From the NCBI GenBank assembly GCA_023228985.1, contig JALOAC010000025.1:1-38986 (forward strand): a stretch of DNA of 38,986 nucleotides. Reading direction: 5' to 3'. The position numbers were made by a program, and so were the translations under genes. How positions within the stretch are numbered: position 1 is the stretch's first letter; the number at the start of each line of letters is the position of its first letter. This document shows positions 7,777 to 15,201 of this stretch, in pieces. The DNA is from Thiopseudomonas sp. GTDB lineage: Bacteria; Pseudomonadota; Gammaproteobacteria; Pseudomonadales; Pseudomonadaceae. Below the pieces are notes generated by a model that did not search any database, was not told the origin of the DNA, and was given only the letters and a program-made list of their open reading frames with translations.

Positions 7777-8812
7777 CGCAAAAGTCCTGCGGTTCAGGGT
7801 TGTAGATGTTTTTGGGTGTAGGCAAACCGAAGTGTAGATAAGCATGACGCGTTACCATACGACCACGGGGCGTACGCATTATATAGCCTTGCTGGATTAA
7901 AAAGGGCTCGAGTACATCCTCAATGGTGTGACGTTCTTCACTGATTGCAGCGGCTAAGCTATCAATACCGACAGGACCTCCATCGAATTTTTCAATCATG
8001 GCTAATAACAAGCGGCGGTCTTGGTGATCAAAGCCGTGTTGGTCCACGTCCAGCATGTTCAAGGCTTGGTCGGCAATCTGTAGGGTGATTTCACCTGTGC
8101 CGCGCACCTGGGCAAAATCGCGTACGCGTCTTAACAAGCGGTTGGCAATGCGTGGCGTGCCACGCGCACGGCGCGCGATTTCAAACGCACCTTCAGGAAC
8201 AATGGGTACTTGCATAATAGTGGCTGAACGCTCAACAATTTGGGTGAGGTCCGGGTGACTATAAAATTCGAGGCGCTGCACAATACCGAAACGGTCTCTT
8301 AGTGGGTTGGTGAGCATACCCGCGCGGGTAGTGGCACCGACTAAGGTGAAGGGGGGTAAATCCAGTTTAATGGAACGCGCTGCAGGCCCTTCACCGATCA
8401 TGATGTCTAGCTGGAAATCTTCCATGGCCGGATAAAGAATTTCTTCTACAACGGGTGGCAGGCGGTGGATTTCGTCAATAAAGAGTACATCGCCGCTGTT
8501 GAGATTCGTCAGCAGAGCAGCCAAGTCGCCGGCACGCTCAAGCACGGGGCCTGAGGTGCTTTTTAAGGAGACCCCCATTTCGCTGGCTATAATGTTAGCT
8601 AGGGTGGTTTTGCCAAGCCCGGGCGGGCCGAAAATCAAGGTGTGATCCAAGGCTTCTTCGCGCTGTTTAGCCGCCTCGATAAATAGGCTCATTTGGTCGC
8701 GCACCACTGGTTGGCCAATGTATTCGGTTAGGGATAGGGGGCGAATGGCGCGGTCGTATTGTTCTTCGCGTTCTTTGGCGGTACCGCTAATTAGGCGATC
8801 AGCTTCAATCAT
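7769..8812 (-). CDS. ruvB: Holliday junction branch-migration ATPase RuvB
   Basis: A 347-aa AAA+ motor with Walker A GPPGLGKT (62-69), Walker B DEIH (113-116), the sensor region GATTRAGMLTNPLRDRFG, and a C-terminal winged-helix domain with GYIMRTPRGR. RuvB hexamers bind RuvA at Holliday junctions and drive branch migration. It follows ruvA by 18 bp and overlaps ybgC, which joins the ruv and tol blocks into one likely transcription unit. Confidence 0.98.
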   Translation of the reverse strand: MIEADRLISGTAKEREEQYDRAIRPLSLTEYIGQPVVRDQMSLFIEAAKQREEALDHTLIFGPPGLGKTTLANIIASEMGVSLKSTSGPVLERAGDLAALLTNLNSGDVLFIDEIHRLPPVVEEILYPAMEDFQLDIMIGEGPAARSIKLDLPPFTLVGATTRAGMLTNPLRDRFGIVQRLEFYSHPDLTQIVERSATIMQVPIVPEGAFEIARRARGTPRIANRLLRRVRDFAQVRGTGEITLQIADQALNMLDVDQHGFDHQDRRLLLAMIEKFDGGPVGIDSLAAAISEERHTIEDVLEPFLIQQGYIMRTPRGRMVTRHAYLHFGLPTPKNIYNPEPQDFCDD

Positions 8813-8830
8813 GGGAATTCACTTGAGTTA

Positions 8831-9436
8831 TTAGGTGCTGGATTGCAAAGCGCGGCGGATAAGTTCTTCACTGCTCAGGCCTTCAGCAAAGATGGCCCGA
8901 ATACTACGACTGGCTTCAGCGGGTTTGTAGCCTAAGCTAATCAGCGCGCTAAGGGCATCTTGCTCGGCGCTAGAAGAATTGGCAACGTTTGCGCCTTGTC
9001 CGGGTAGGCTGATTGCAGTTGCGCCGCTATCCCAGTCTTTAAAGCGGCCTTTAAGTTCTACTAGCAGGCGCTCGGCGGTTTTCTTACCCACGCCCGGCAC
9101 TTTCATTAGGCGCGCTGTGTCTTCGGCATGCACGCACGCAATCAGCTCATTGGCGCTCATACCGGACATTAAAGCTAGGGCTAGTTTGGGACCAACACCA
9201 TTTAAGCGGATCAGCTCACGAAACATCAACCGATCACGTTTGCTGTAAAAACCAAACAAGAGTTGTGCATCTTCACGTACAACCAGGTGTGTGTGTAGCT
9301 CAAGCTCTTTGCCTTGTTCAGGCAGCTGAAATAACGTGCTCATCGGCACTTCCAGCTCATAACCGACCCCATTAACGTCTAGAGTAATAAAGGGCGGTTG
9401 TTTGTCCAGTAAGACACCACGTAAATAACCAATCAC
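8831..9436 (-). CDS. ruvA: Holliday junction DNA-binding protein RuvA
   Basis: A 201-aa protein with the OB-fold domain I (MIGYLRGVLLDKQPPFITLDVNGVGYELEVP), a double helix-hairpin-helix domain (LNGVGPKLALALMS and VPGVGKKTAERLLVELK) and the small C-terminal RuvB-contacting domain (EQDALSALISLGYKPAEASRSI). The length matches E. coli RuvA (203 aa). It lies 18 bp downstream of ruvC. Confidence 0.98.
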   Translation of the reverse strand: MIGYLRGVLLDKQPPFITLDVNGVGYELEVPMSTLFQLPEQGKELELHTHLVVREDAQLLFGFYSKRDRLMFRELIRLNGVGPKLALALMSGMSANELIACVHAEDTARLMKVPGVGKKTAERLLVELKGRFKDWDSGATAISLPGQGANVANSSSAEQDALSALISLGYKPAEASRSIRAIFAEGLSSEELIRRALQSST

Positions 9437-9454
9437 TCTGTGTTCTCCAAGTGG

Positions 9455-9988
9455 TTAGCGCACAGTTAAGCGTAGGCGTCCGCCTCGGCTTTTAGCGCTG
9501 CTTAAGTCATGTGCGATAAGTGTTTGTCGATGATGCGCGTGGCACAGTGCGGCAGCTAAGGCATCGGATGCGTCAATCTGCGGTTTTTGTGTCAGTTGCA
9601 ACAGGTGCATCACCATCATCTGTACTTGTTCTTTGGCGGCGCGACCGCTGCCCACGATAGCGGATTTGATTTGTGTCGCGCTGTATTCACTGACTGCAAG
9701 ACCGGCTTGTGTAGCTGCAACAATGGCTGCGCCACGTGCTTGTCCCAGCTTAAGGGCTGAGTCAGCGTTGCGCGCCATAAACACTTGCTCAATACTCATC
9801 AGAGCTGGGTGGTAGCTGTTGATGATCTCGTGAATGCCAATAAACACGGCGTTTAGGCGCTCGGACAGCTCGCCAGTGCCGGTGCGGATGCAGCCAGAAG
9901 CAATGTATTCACAGCAGCGACCGTTATCACGAACAATGCCGTAACCGGTGATGCGTGAGCCCGGGTCGATACCTAAAATAAGAGTCAT
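9455..9988 (-). CDS. ruvC: Crossover junction endodeoxyribonuclease RuvC
   Basis: A 177-aa Holliday junction resolvase starting MTLILGIDPGSR. The four acidic catalytic residues D8, E67, D139 and D142 are in register with E. coli RuvC D7, E66, D138 and D141. The frame stays open 30 codons upstream of ATG 9988, but that extension is hydrophobic and not family-like, so 9988 is preferred. Confidence 0.97.
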   Translation of the reverse strand: MTLILGIDPGSRITGYGIVRDNGRCCEYIASGCIRTGTGELSERLNAVFIGIHEIINSYHPALMSIEQVFMARNADSALKLGQARGAAIVAATQAGLAVSEYSATQIKSAIVGSGRAAKEQVQMMVMHLLQLTQKPQIDASDALAAALCHAHHRQTLIAHDLSSAKSRGGRLRLTVR

Positions 9989-10152
9989 GCACAGCAACCT
10001 AAAAATACAAACACTGAGTTTGTAGTAAATATTGGAAATCAGAAAAGCAAAATAACACAAAGCACTGATTATATACACAGTGCTATAAGGGTGGGAGGTT
10101 ACTGTGATTTATTTTTGTGGGAGAGGGTGGTGCATAGTGTAAGAAAGGTTGG

Positions 10153-10182
10153 TTGCGACTGTAGTTTGGCTAGCAGTCGCAA
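10153..10182 (-). terminator. Hairpin downstream of yebC
   Basis: A 9-bp perfect inverted repeat, TTGCGACTG (10153-10161) / CAGTCGCAA (10174-10182), lies 25 bases past the yebC stop. On the minus strand only a short pyrimidine run follows, so termination may be partial. The rest of the 218-bp yebC-ruvC gap is AT-rich and probably holds the ruvC promoter. Confidence 0.45.
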
Positions 10183-10206
10183 TCATCAGGAGTTTATGTG
10201 GTTGGA

Positions 10207-10938
10207 TTACATATCTTCTGGGAACACGGCGTTGCTGTAGACGTTTTGCACGTCGTCCAGATCTTCGAGTGCATCGATGAGGCGTATAACTTTCTCAGCG
10301 CCTTCCGCATCTAACTCAGTTTCGGTGGTTGGTAACATGGCTATTTCAGCTTGTTCAGCGACAAAACCTGCTGCTTTGAGGGCTTCGTTGACTGAAATAA
10401 AGTCTTCAAAACTGGTTAAAACCTCAACTGAACCGTCATCACCCACTTCGACATCATCAGCACCGGCCTCAAGCGCTGCATCGAGTAGCGCTTCTTCATC
10501 AACCCCCGGAGCAAATATAAGCTGACCTTTGCGCTCAAACAGGTAGGCGACTGAGCCGTCGGTACCTAGATTGCCACCATGCTTATTAAAGGCGTGGCGT
10601 ATTTCACCAGCGGTACGGTTGCGGTTGTCGGTCATGGCCTCGACATACACGGCTACGCCACCGGGTGCATAGCCTTCGTACACCAAGTCTTCGACGTTAT
10701 CACCATCGTTGCCGCCGACTCCGCGTGCAATAGCACGGTCGATGGTGTCACGGCTCATGTTGGCGCTAAGGGCTTTGTCTACGGCTAGGCGCAGACGTGG
10801 ATTATCGGGCACTTCGCCGCCGCCTTCTTTGGCAGCTACGGTAAGCTCACGAATTAGTTTGGTGAAAATTTTGCCCCGCTTGGCGTCCTGACGCTCTTTG
10901 CGGTGCTTGATATTGGACCATTTGGAATGTCCCGCCAT
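10207..10938 (-). CDS. yebC: YebC/PmpR-family protein
   Basis: A 243-aa protein of the YebC/TACO1 family. The N-terminal signature MAGHSKWSNIKHRKERQDAK is followed by ELTVAAKEGGGEVPDNPRLRLAVDKA, and the end is acidic. Members were described as transcriptional regulators (PmpR in P. aeruginosa) and more recently as translation factors that relieve ribosome stalling at proline-rich stretches. Which role applies here cannot be told from sequence. It lies between aspS and ruvC, as in Pseudomonas. Confidence 0.95.
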   Translation of the reverse strand: MAGHSKWSNIKHRKERQDAKRGKIFTKLIRELTVAAKEGGGEVPDNPRLRLAVDKALSANMSRDTIDRAIARGVGGNDGDNVEDLVYEGYAPGGVAVYVEAMTDNRNRTAGEIRHAFNKHGGNLGTDGSVAYLFERKGQLIFAPGVDEEALLDAALEAGADDVEVGDDGSVEVLTSFEDFISVNEALKAAGFVAEQAEIAMLPTTETELDAEGAEKVIRLIDALEDLDDVQNVYSNAVFPEDM

Positions 10939-11006
10939 GGCTACTCCTAAATATGTGTGTAAGTGAAAAACGGCTTGATCGTTTGACTTTAATTGATACG
11001 TGAAAA

Positions 11007-11055
11007 TGTAGGTCGAGCTTTAGGCGGATGTGCTGGCCTAAAGGTGCAACCTACA
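11007..11055. repeat. Two-tier palindromic element between aspS and yebC
   Basis: Nested inverted repeats: outer TGTAGGT (11007-11013) / ACCTACA (11049-11055) and inner TTTAGGC (11019-11025) / GCCTAAA (11036-11042). It looks like an intergenic palindromic repeat of the kind dispersed in Pseudomonas genomes. It ends 8 bases before the aspS stop and may also attenuate aspS-yebC readthrough. Confidence 0.55.
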
Positions 11056-11063
11056 ATTAATGA

Positions 11064-12839
11064 CTATTCCGTTTTTGCTTGTTCGCGCAAACGAATGTGT
11101 AATTCGCGCAAAGCTTTTGGGTCTACTGCGCCCGGCGCTTGGGTCATGACGCAAGCAGCACTCTGGGTTTTCGGGAAGGCAATCACTTCACGAATCGAGC
11201 TGGCGCCGGTCATCAGCATCACTAAACGGTCCAAACCAAAGGCCAAACCGCCATGGGGTGGCGCACCGTACTTTAGGGCATCGAGCAAGAAGCCAAACTT
11301 CTCACGTTGCTCTTCAGCACTAATACCCAGCACATCAAACACCACCTGTTGCATAACGCGGTTGTGGATACGAATCGAGCCACCACCCAGTTCAGTACCG
11401 TTGAGTACCATATCATATGCACGGGACAGGGCTTTTTGCGGCGCGGCTTTTAGCTCGTCCGCGCTGCACTGCGGTGAGGTGAAGGGGTGGTGCAAGGCGG
11501 TCAGTGAACCGTCATCGTTTTCCTCAAACATGGGGAAGTCCACGACCCACATCGGTGCCCACTTGCATGTCAACAGATTAAGGTCATGCCCCAAGCGAAT
11601 ACGCAGCGCGCCTAGCGCATCGCTAACCACTTGTGCCTTATCAGCACCGAAGAACACGATATCGCCATCGACTGCACCAACGCGGTCCAGGATGGTATTG
11701 AGGTTGTCTTCAGGAATAAATTTAACGATAGGTGACTGCAAGCCCTCGGCACCTTTGGCGCGCTCGTTAACTTTAATGTACGCCAAGCCTTTAGCGCCGT
11801 AGTTACCAACAAATTTAGTGTAGTCATCAATTTGTCCGCGAGGCATCGCACCTTGGCCGGGAACACGCAGTGCAGCCACACGGCCTTTAGGATCGTTGGC
11901 TGGGCCGCTGAATACTTTAAATTCAACGTCTTTAAGCTGATCAGCAATGTCCACCAGCTCAAGCGGAATACGCAGGTCAGGCTTATCTGAACCGAAGCGA
12001 CGCATGGCTTCGGCGTAAGGCATGTGTGGGAATTCACCTAACTCCACATCCAGCACTTCTTTGAACAGGTTGCGGATCATGGTTTCGGTGATGCCCATAA
12101 TATCAGCTTCGTCCATAAAGCTGGTTTCGATATCGATTTGGGTAAATTCTGGCTGACGGTCAGCACGCAAGTCTTCATCACGGAAACACTTGGCGATTTG
12201 GTAGTAGCGGTCAAAACCGGACACCATCAACAACTGCTTAAACAGCTGCGGTGACTGCGGCAGGGCAAAAAAACTTCCGGCGTGGGTGCGGCTGGGCACC
12301 AAATAGTCACGTGCACCTTCTGGTGTGGCGCGGGTCAGGATTGGGGTTTCCACATCTAAGAAGCCGTGCTCATCCAAATAACGGCGGATGCTGGCGGTAA
12401 TGCGTGAGCGCAACTTGAGCTTCTCAGCCATTTCTGGACGACGCAGGTCGATGTAGCGAAAACGCAAACGGGTTTCTTCACCGACATCGCAATAGTCATC
12501 TAAGGGGAAGGGTGGTGTTTCTGCCTGGCTTAGCACTTCAAGGCTGTCGGCAATCACTTCGATTTCGCCGCTGGCGAGGTTGGGGTTTTTTGCGCCATCG
12601 GGGCGCAGATTCACCGTGCCGGTAATCTGCAGTACATACTCACTACGCACGCGGTCGGCTTTAGCGAAAATCTCGCTTTGCTCTGGATTGAAAACAACCT
12701 GCGCTAGACCTTCACGATCGCGAATGTCTAAAAAAATCACCCCACCGTGGTCACGGCGACGATGAACCCATCCGCATACTGTTACTTTTTGACCTTCAAG
12801 ACTGGCGTTTAAGTCGCCGCAATAGTGGCTGCGCATCAT
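11064..12839 (-). CDS. aspS: Aspartyl-tRNA synthetase (class II, probably non-discriminating)
   Basis: A 591-aa bacterial-type AspRS. It has an OB-fold anticodon-binding domain (about 1-110), class II motifs (FLDVETPILTRATPEGARDYLVPSR; FRDEDLRADRQPEFTQIDIE; GLAFGLDRLVMLMTG) and the bacterial insertion domain. It charges tRNA-Asp. His31 in RRRDHGGVIF is the residue associated with non-discriminating AspRS in Pseudomonas, which also makes Asp-tRNA-Asn for GatCAB. It is the first gene of the minus-strand block; a likely -10 (TATAAT) lies upstream at 12921-12926. Confidence 0.97.
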   Translation of the reverse strand: MMRSHYCGDLNASLEGQKVTVCGWVHRRRDHGGVIFLDIRDREGLAQVVFNPEQSEIFAKADRVRSEYVLQITGTVNLRPDGAKNPNLASGEIEVIADSLEVLSQAETPPFPLDDYCDVGEETRLRFRYIDLRRPEMAEKLKLRSRITASIRRYLDEHGFLDVETPILTRATPEGARDYLVPSRTHAGSFFALPQSPQLFKQLLMVSGFDRYYQIAKCFRDEDLRADRQPEFTQIDIETSFMDEADIMGITETMIRNLFKEVLDVELGEFPHMPYAEAMRRFGSDKPDLRIPLELVDIADQLKDVEFKVFSGPANDPKGRVAALRVPGQGAMPRGQIDDYTKFVGNYGAKGLAYIKVNERAKGAEGLQSPIVKFIPEDNLNTILDRVGAVDGDIVFFGADKAQVVSDALGALRIRLGHDLNLLTCKWAPMWVVDFPMFEENDDGSLTALHHPFTSPQCSADELKAAPQKALSRAYDMVLNGTELGGGSIRIHNRVMQQVVFDVLGISAEEQREKFGFLLDALKYGAPPHGGLAFGLDRLVMLMTGASSIREVIAFPKTQSAACVMTQAPGAVDPKALRELHIRLREQAKTE

Positions 12840-13156
12840 AATAGTGTTATTTCCCGAATCGTTCGAATGTGTCTGTGTGTCAGTGCAATGCAGTTAATCG
12901 CTGTTGCACAGAAACGCGCAATTATATAGCTTTACGACGATAACGGCTATGCTCTAATTTGCAGCGACGCTTCTGCAAATTTTGCGGTCTATGCTGTCGC
13001 TCTAGGTATGAATAGTTAAAATTGTTACACAGCAATGAAATTCAGCTAAAATTTCACTACAGTAAAGAAACTAGATCTGCTAACTTACGTGGCGATATTT
13101 GGTATGTTTTTGTTTTTATAGAACTAATTTTTAAACAGATTTCAATAAGGTGCTTC
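12840..13156. promoter_or_regulatory. Divergent promoter region between aspS and the membrane cold-shock gene
   Basis: This 317-bp gap holds no gene I can support. On the minus strand a perfect TATAAT (12921-12926) followed by a GC-rich GCGCG is a plausible -10 and discriminator for aspS, although its -35 is weak. Toward the plus-strand gene the sequence is AT-rich. An in-frame ATG at 13022 would extend the cold-shock protein by 45 unlikely residues, so this stretch is probably leader. Confidence 0.4.
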
Positions 13157-13819
13157 ATGTCTTCAAATACTCAAGATTATTCTAATACCCGTACATTTTC
13201 CCATATGCTAAAACCCCTGCATTTTTTTCTTGGCTTGCTTGTTTTTGCGCTTTCTATCGTCCTTTCTGTAGTCAATCAGTCAGGTGATACGTATGTGCTG
13301 CTGCTGGCCTGCTTTGGTTTGCTTAATATGCTGTTTGCCCCCGTTGTGCCGAGCTGGAGATGTAGTAATAAGCAAAATCTACAAAACATAGTTTCCGTGA
13401 TGGTGATGGCTGTTGCGGTGTTGCAGGCCATTTTTGTGATGATCAAGTTTGAGGGCACAGACGGCTATAACGCCTCAGCCTTTTCTGTAGCTGTACTGTT
13501 GGCAGCCACCATTATTCACTTGATGTTGCACTATAACCGTCAACCTAAAAAAGCAGCGTCTGCAGGTAGCTACGATTCTGCAGGTAGCTACGATGAGGTG
13601 GGTGAGTTAGATGGCGACCGTGAGTTGGGTACAGTGAAGTGGTTTAACACCGCCAAAGGCTTTGGTTTTATTTCTCGCGACTCAGGTGAAGATATTTTCG
13701 TTCATTTTCGCGCAATACGTGGCGAAGGACATCGTGTTTTAGTTGAGGGTGAACGAGTTGAGTTTTATGTCATGGAGCGTGACAAAGGCTTGCAGGCTGA
13801 GGATGTGGTTAAGCTTTAA
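13157..13819 (+). CDS. Membrane protein with C-terminal cold-shock domain
   Basis: A 220-aa protein. About four hydrophobic helices (FFLGLLVFALSIVLSVV; VLLLACFGLLNMLFAPVV; IVSVMVMAVAVLQAIFVMI; FSVAVLLAATIIHLML) are followed by a Ser/Asp/Gly linker and a complete CspA-like domain from about residue 155. That domain has RNP1 KGFGFI and RNP2 IFVHF, so a nucleic-acid-binding domain is tethered to the inner membrane. The linker contains an exact 18-bp tandem duplication (13559-13594) encoding SAGSYD twice. ATG 13157 has AAGG at 6-nt spacing. P. aeruginosa has a cold-shock gene near aspS, but I do not know a function for the membrane form. An IS5 element lies just downstream. Confidence 0.8.
   Translation: MSSNTQDYSNTRTFSHMLKPLHFFLGLLVFALSIVLSVVNQSGDTYVLLLACFGLLNMLFAPVVPSWRCSNKQNLQNIVSVMVMAVAVLQAIFVMIKFEGTDGYNASAFSVAVLLAATIIHLMLHYNRQPKKAASAGSYDSAGSYDEVGELDGDRELGTVKWFNTAKGFGFISRDSGEDIFVHFRAIRGEGHRVLVEGERVEFYVMERDKGLQAEDVVKL
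13559..13594 (+). repeat. 18-bp tandem duplication in the linker of the cold-shock membrane protein
   Basis: TCTGCAGGTAGCTACGAT occurs twice head to tail (13559-13576 and 13577-13594), adding six residues (SAGSYD) in frame between the membrane part and the cold-shock domain. Confidence 0.95.
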
Positions 13820-13952
13820 ACTGCCTGCGGCATGAGTTAACACAGTTAAAGATTACGCAGCTCGACACTTTTTGCTAAGGAGCCTCTGAATAACTCCCCA
13901 CTTTTTGCGATAATAGCCGCATCGACCATTTTTTAGCCCAGCGAGCCGAATC

Positions 13953-14888
13953 ATGAGCCAGTTGACCTTTGCCGAAGCAGAATACCAGAACAAAAAGCGT
14001 AAGACGCGTCGTGAGATTTTCTTGGAAAGAATGGATGCCATTATTCCTTGGAAGCGCTTGGAGAATCGCGCCGCTAAGCATTACCCAAAAGGTGAAATGG
14101 GGCGTCCCCCTTATCCGCTCAGTGTGATGCTGCGTGTGCATTGCTTGCAACTATTCTACAACCTCAGCGATCCAGCTCTGGAAGATTCGCTGTATGAAAT
14201 TGAATCAATGCGCCGCTTTGCAGGATTGCGTTTGTCAGACAATATTCCTGATGAAACAACGATTTTAAACTTCCGTCACTTCCTTGAAAAGCATGGGCTG
14301 GGCAAGCTATTTCTGAAGGAAATTAACAAGCACTTGCAGCATCAAGGCTTGCTGTTTCGCGAAGGCACCATTGTGGATGCCAGCATTATTTCCGCACCGA
14401 GCTCAACGAAAAATCAAAGCCGCAAGCGCGACCCAGAAATGCATTCCAGCAAGAAAGGCAACCAATGGCACTTTGGCATGAAGATGCATATCGGCGTGGA
14501 TGATGTCACAGGTATGATTCATAGCGTGGAAAGTACGGCTGCCAATGTGCACGACGTAACCATGACTGCAAGCCTTCTACATGGCGAAGAAAAGCGTGTA
14601 TTTGGTCTAGGTGTTGAAAAACGCAGGGAAAACAAAGAGCGCAAAAATCTTGCCTGGCTGATCAGTGCTCGAATCAGTAAGCGTAAAACCATGACCGAAA
14701 ATGAGCAGGAAATTGAAAAAATGAAAGCCAAGCTACGCGCTAAAGTTGAGCATCCGTTTCGCTACATCAAGTGCGTATTTGGCTATAACAAAGTTCGTTA
14801 CAAAGGGCTTGATAAAAACCATAACCGTTTGTGTCTGCTGGCGGGGCTAACGAACCTCATGATCGGCAGAAAACACTTGCTGGCTTAG
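13953..14888 (+). pseudogene. IS5-family transposase lacking the second catalytic Asp motif
   Basis: A 311-aa DDE transposase with the IS5-group N-terminus (SQLTFAEAEYQNKKRKTRRE), first catalytic Asp142 in GTIVDASIISAPSSTKN, and catalytic Glu266 in KVEHPFRYIK. In the family the second Asp lies in VF(A/G)DAGYxGVEKR. Here the protein reads VFGLGVEKR (216-224), so four residues including that Asp appear to be missing in frame, consistent with a 12-nt deletion near 14610. The frame is otherwise full length. It is probably catalytically dead and could move only with help from another copy. Confidence 0.8.
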
Positions 14889-14897
14889 GGTTAGTGC

Positions 14898-14930
14898 GCC
14901 CTTAATCCGCCAAAACGGCGAATTAAGGGC
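14898..14930 (+). terminator. Hairpin after the IS5 transposase
   Basis: GCCCTTAAT-C-CGCC, loop AAAAC, GGCG-A-ATTAAGGGC: a 13-bp stem with one mismatch, just inside the right end of the IS. It probably ends or insulates transposase transcription. The next 100 bp to the right inverted repeat are AT-rich with no gene. Confidence 0.6.
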
Positions 14931-15055
14931 TAAAAGAGGTGGTTTTACCTAGAAAACGATCTTTTTTAGCTGTTTTTTTGAGTTTTCGAGTCGTTTTCAG
15001 AAAAGCTCAATAATAAGCTGAGATTTTCAGAGGTTCCCTAAGCTGCTGTTTTTTT

Positions 15056-15080
15056 AAGGCCTGCTATGCGGGCCTTTTTT
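15056..15080 (+). terminator. Rho-independent terminator displaced from the cold-shock gene by the IS
   Basis: AAGGCCTGC, loop TAT, GCGGGCC then TTTTTT: an 8-bp GC-rich stem (one G-T pair) with a T run. Before the IS5 insertion it would have followed the membrane cold-shock gene by about 80 bp. The 120 bp from here to gdhA are AT-rich leader and promoter without an obvious consensus. Confidence 0.8.
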
Positions 15081-15201
15081 CGTTGTGTGCGGTTTATTGC
15101 GTTACGTCTATTAAGTTTTTGCTTAATTATTTAAACTGCATGGTTCGTTTTGCTCTCGGGTAGGGTTAAGCGGCCTAATAGATAGAAGATAAGGTGTAAC
15201 T

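Larger units (their letters stand above)
13879..15037 (+). mobile_element. IS5-family insertion sequence, complete with 4-bp target duplication
   Basis: A 1159-bp element bounded by imperfect inverted repeats: GGAGCCTCTGAATAA at the left, and GGAACCTCTGAAAAT read from the right end inward. It is flanked by direct CTAA copies (13875-13878 and 15038-15041), the C/T-T-A-R type target expected for IS5. It carries one transposase gene and a strong internal hairpin after it (14898-14930). It separates the cold-shock gene from a terminator at 15056-15080 that would otherwise lie about 80 bp past its stop. The intact duplication suggests a fairly recent insertion. Confidence 0.88.

Noticed and set aside
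10993..11802. 269-codon plus-strand frame
   Set aside because: Antisense to aspS, low-complexity Ser/Pro/Arg composition, no domain.
13022..13156. N-terminal extension of the membrane cold-shock protein
   Set aside because: No ribosome site before ATG 13022 and an unlikely sequence; ATG 13157 has AAGG at proper spacing.
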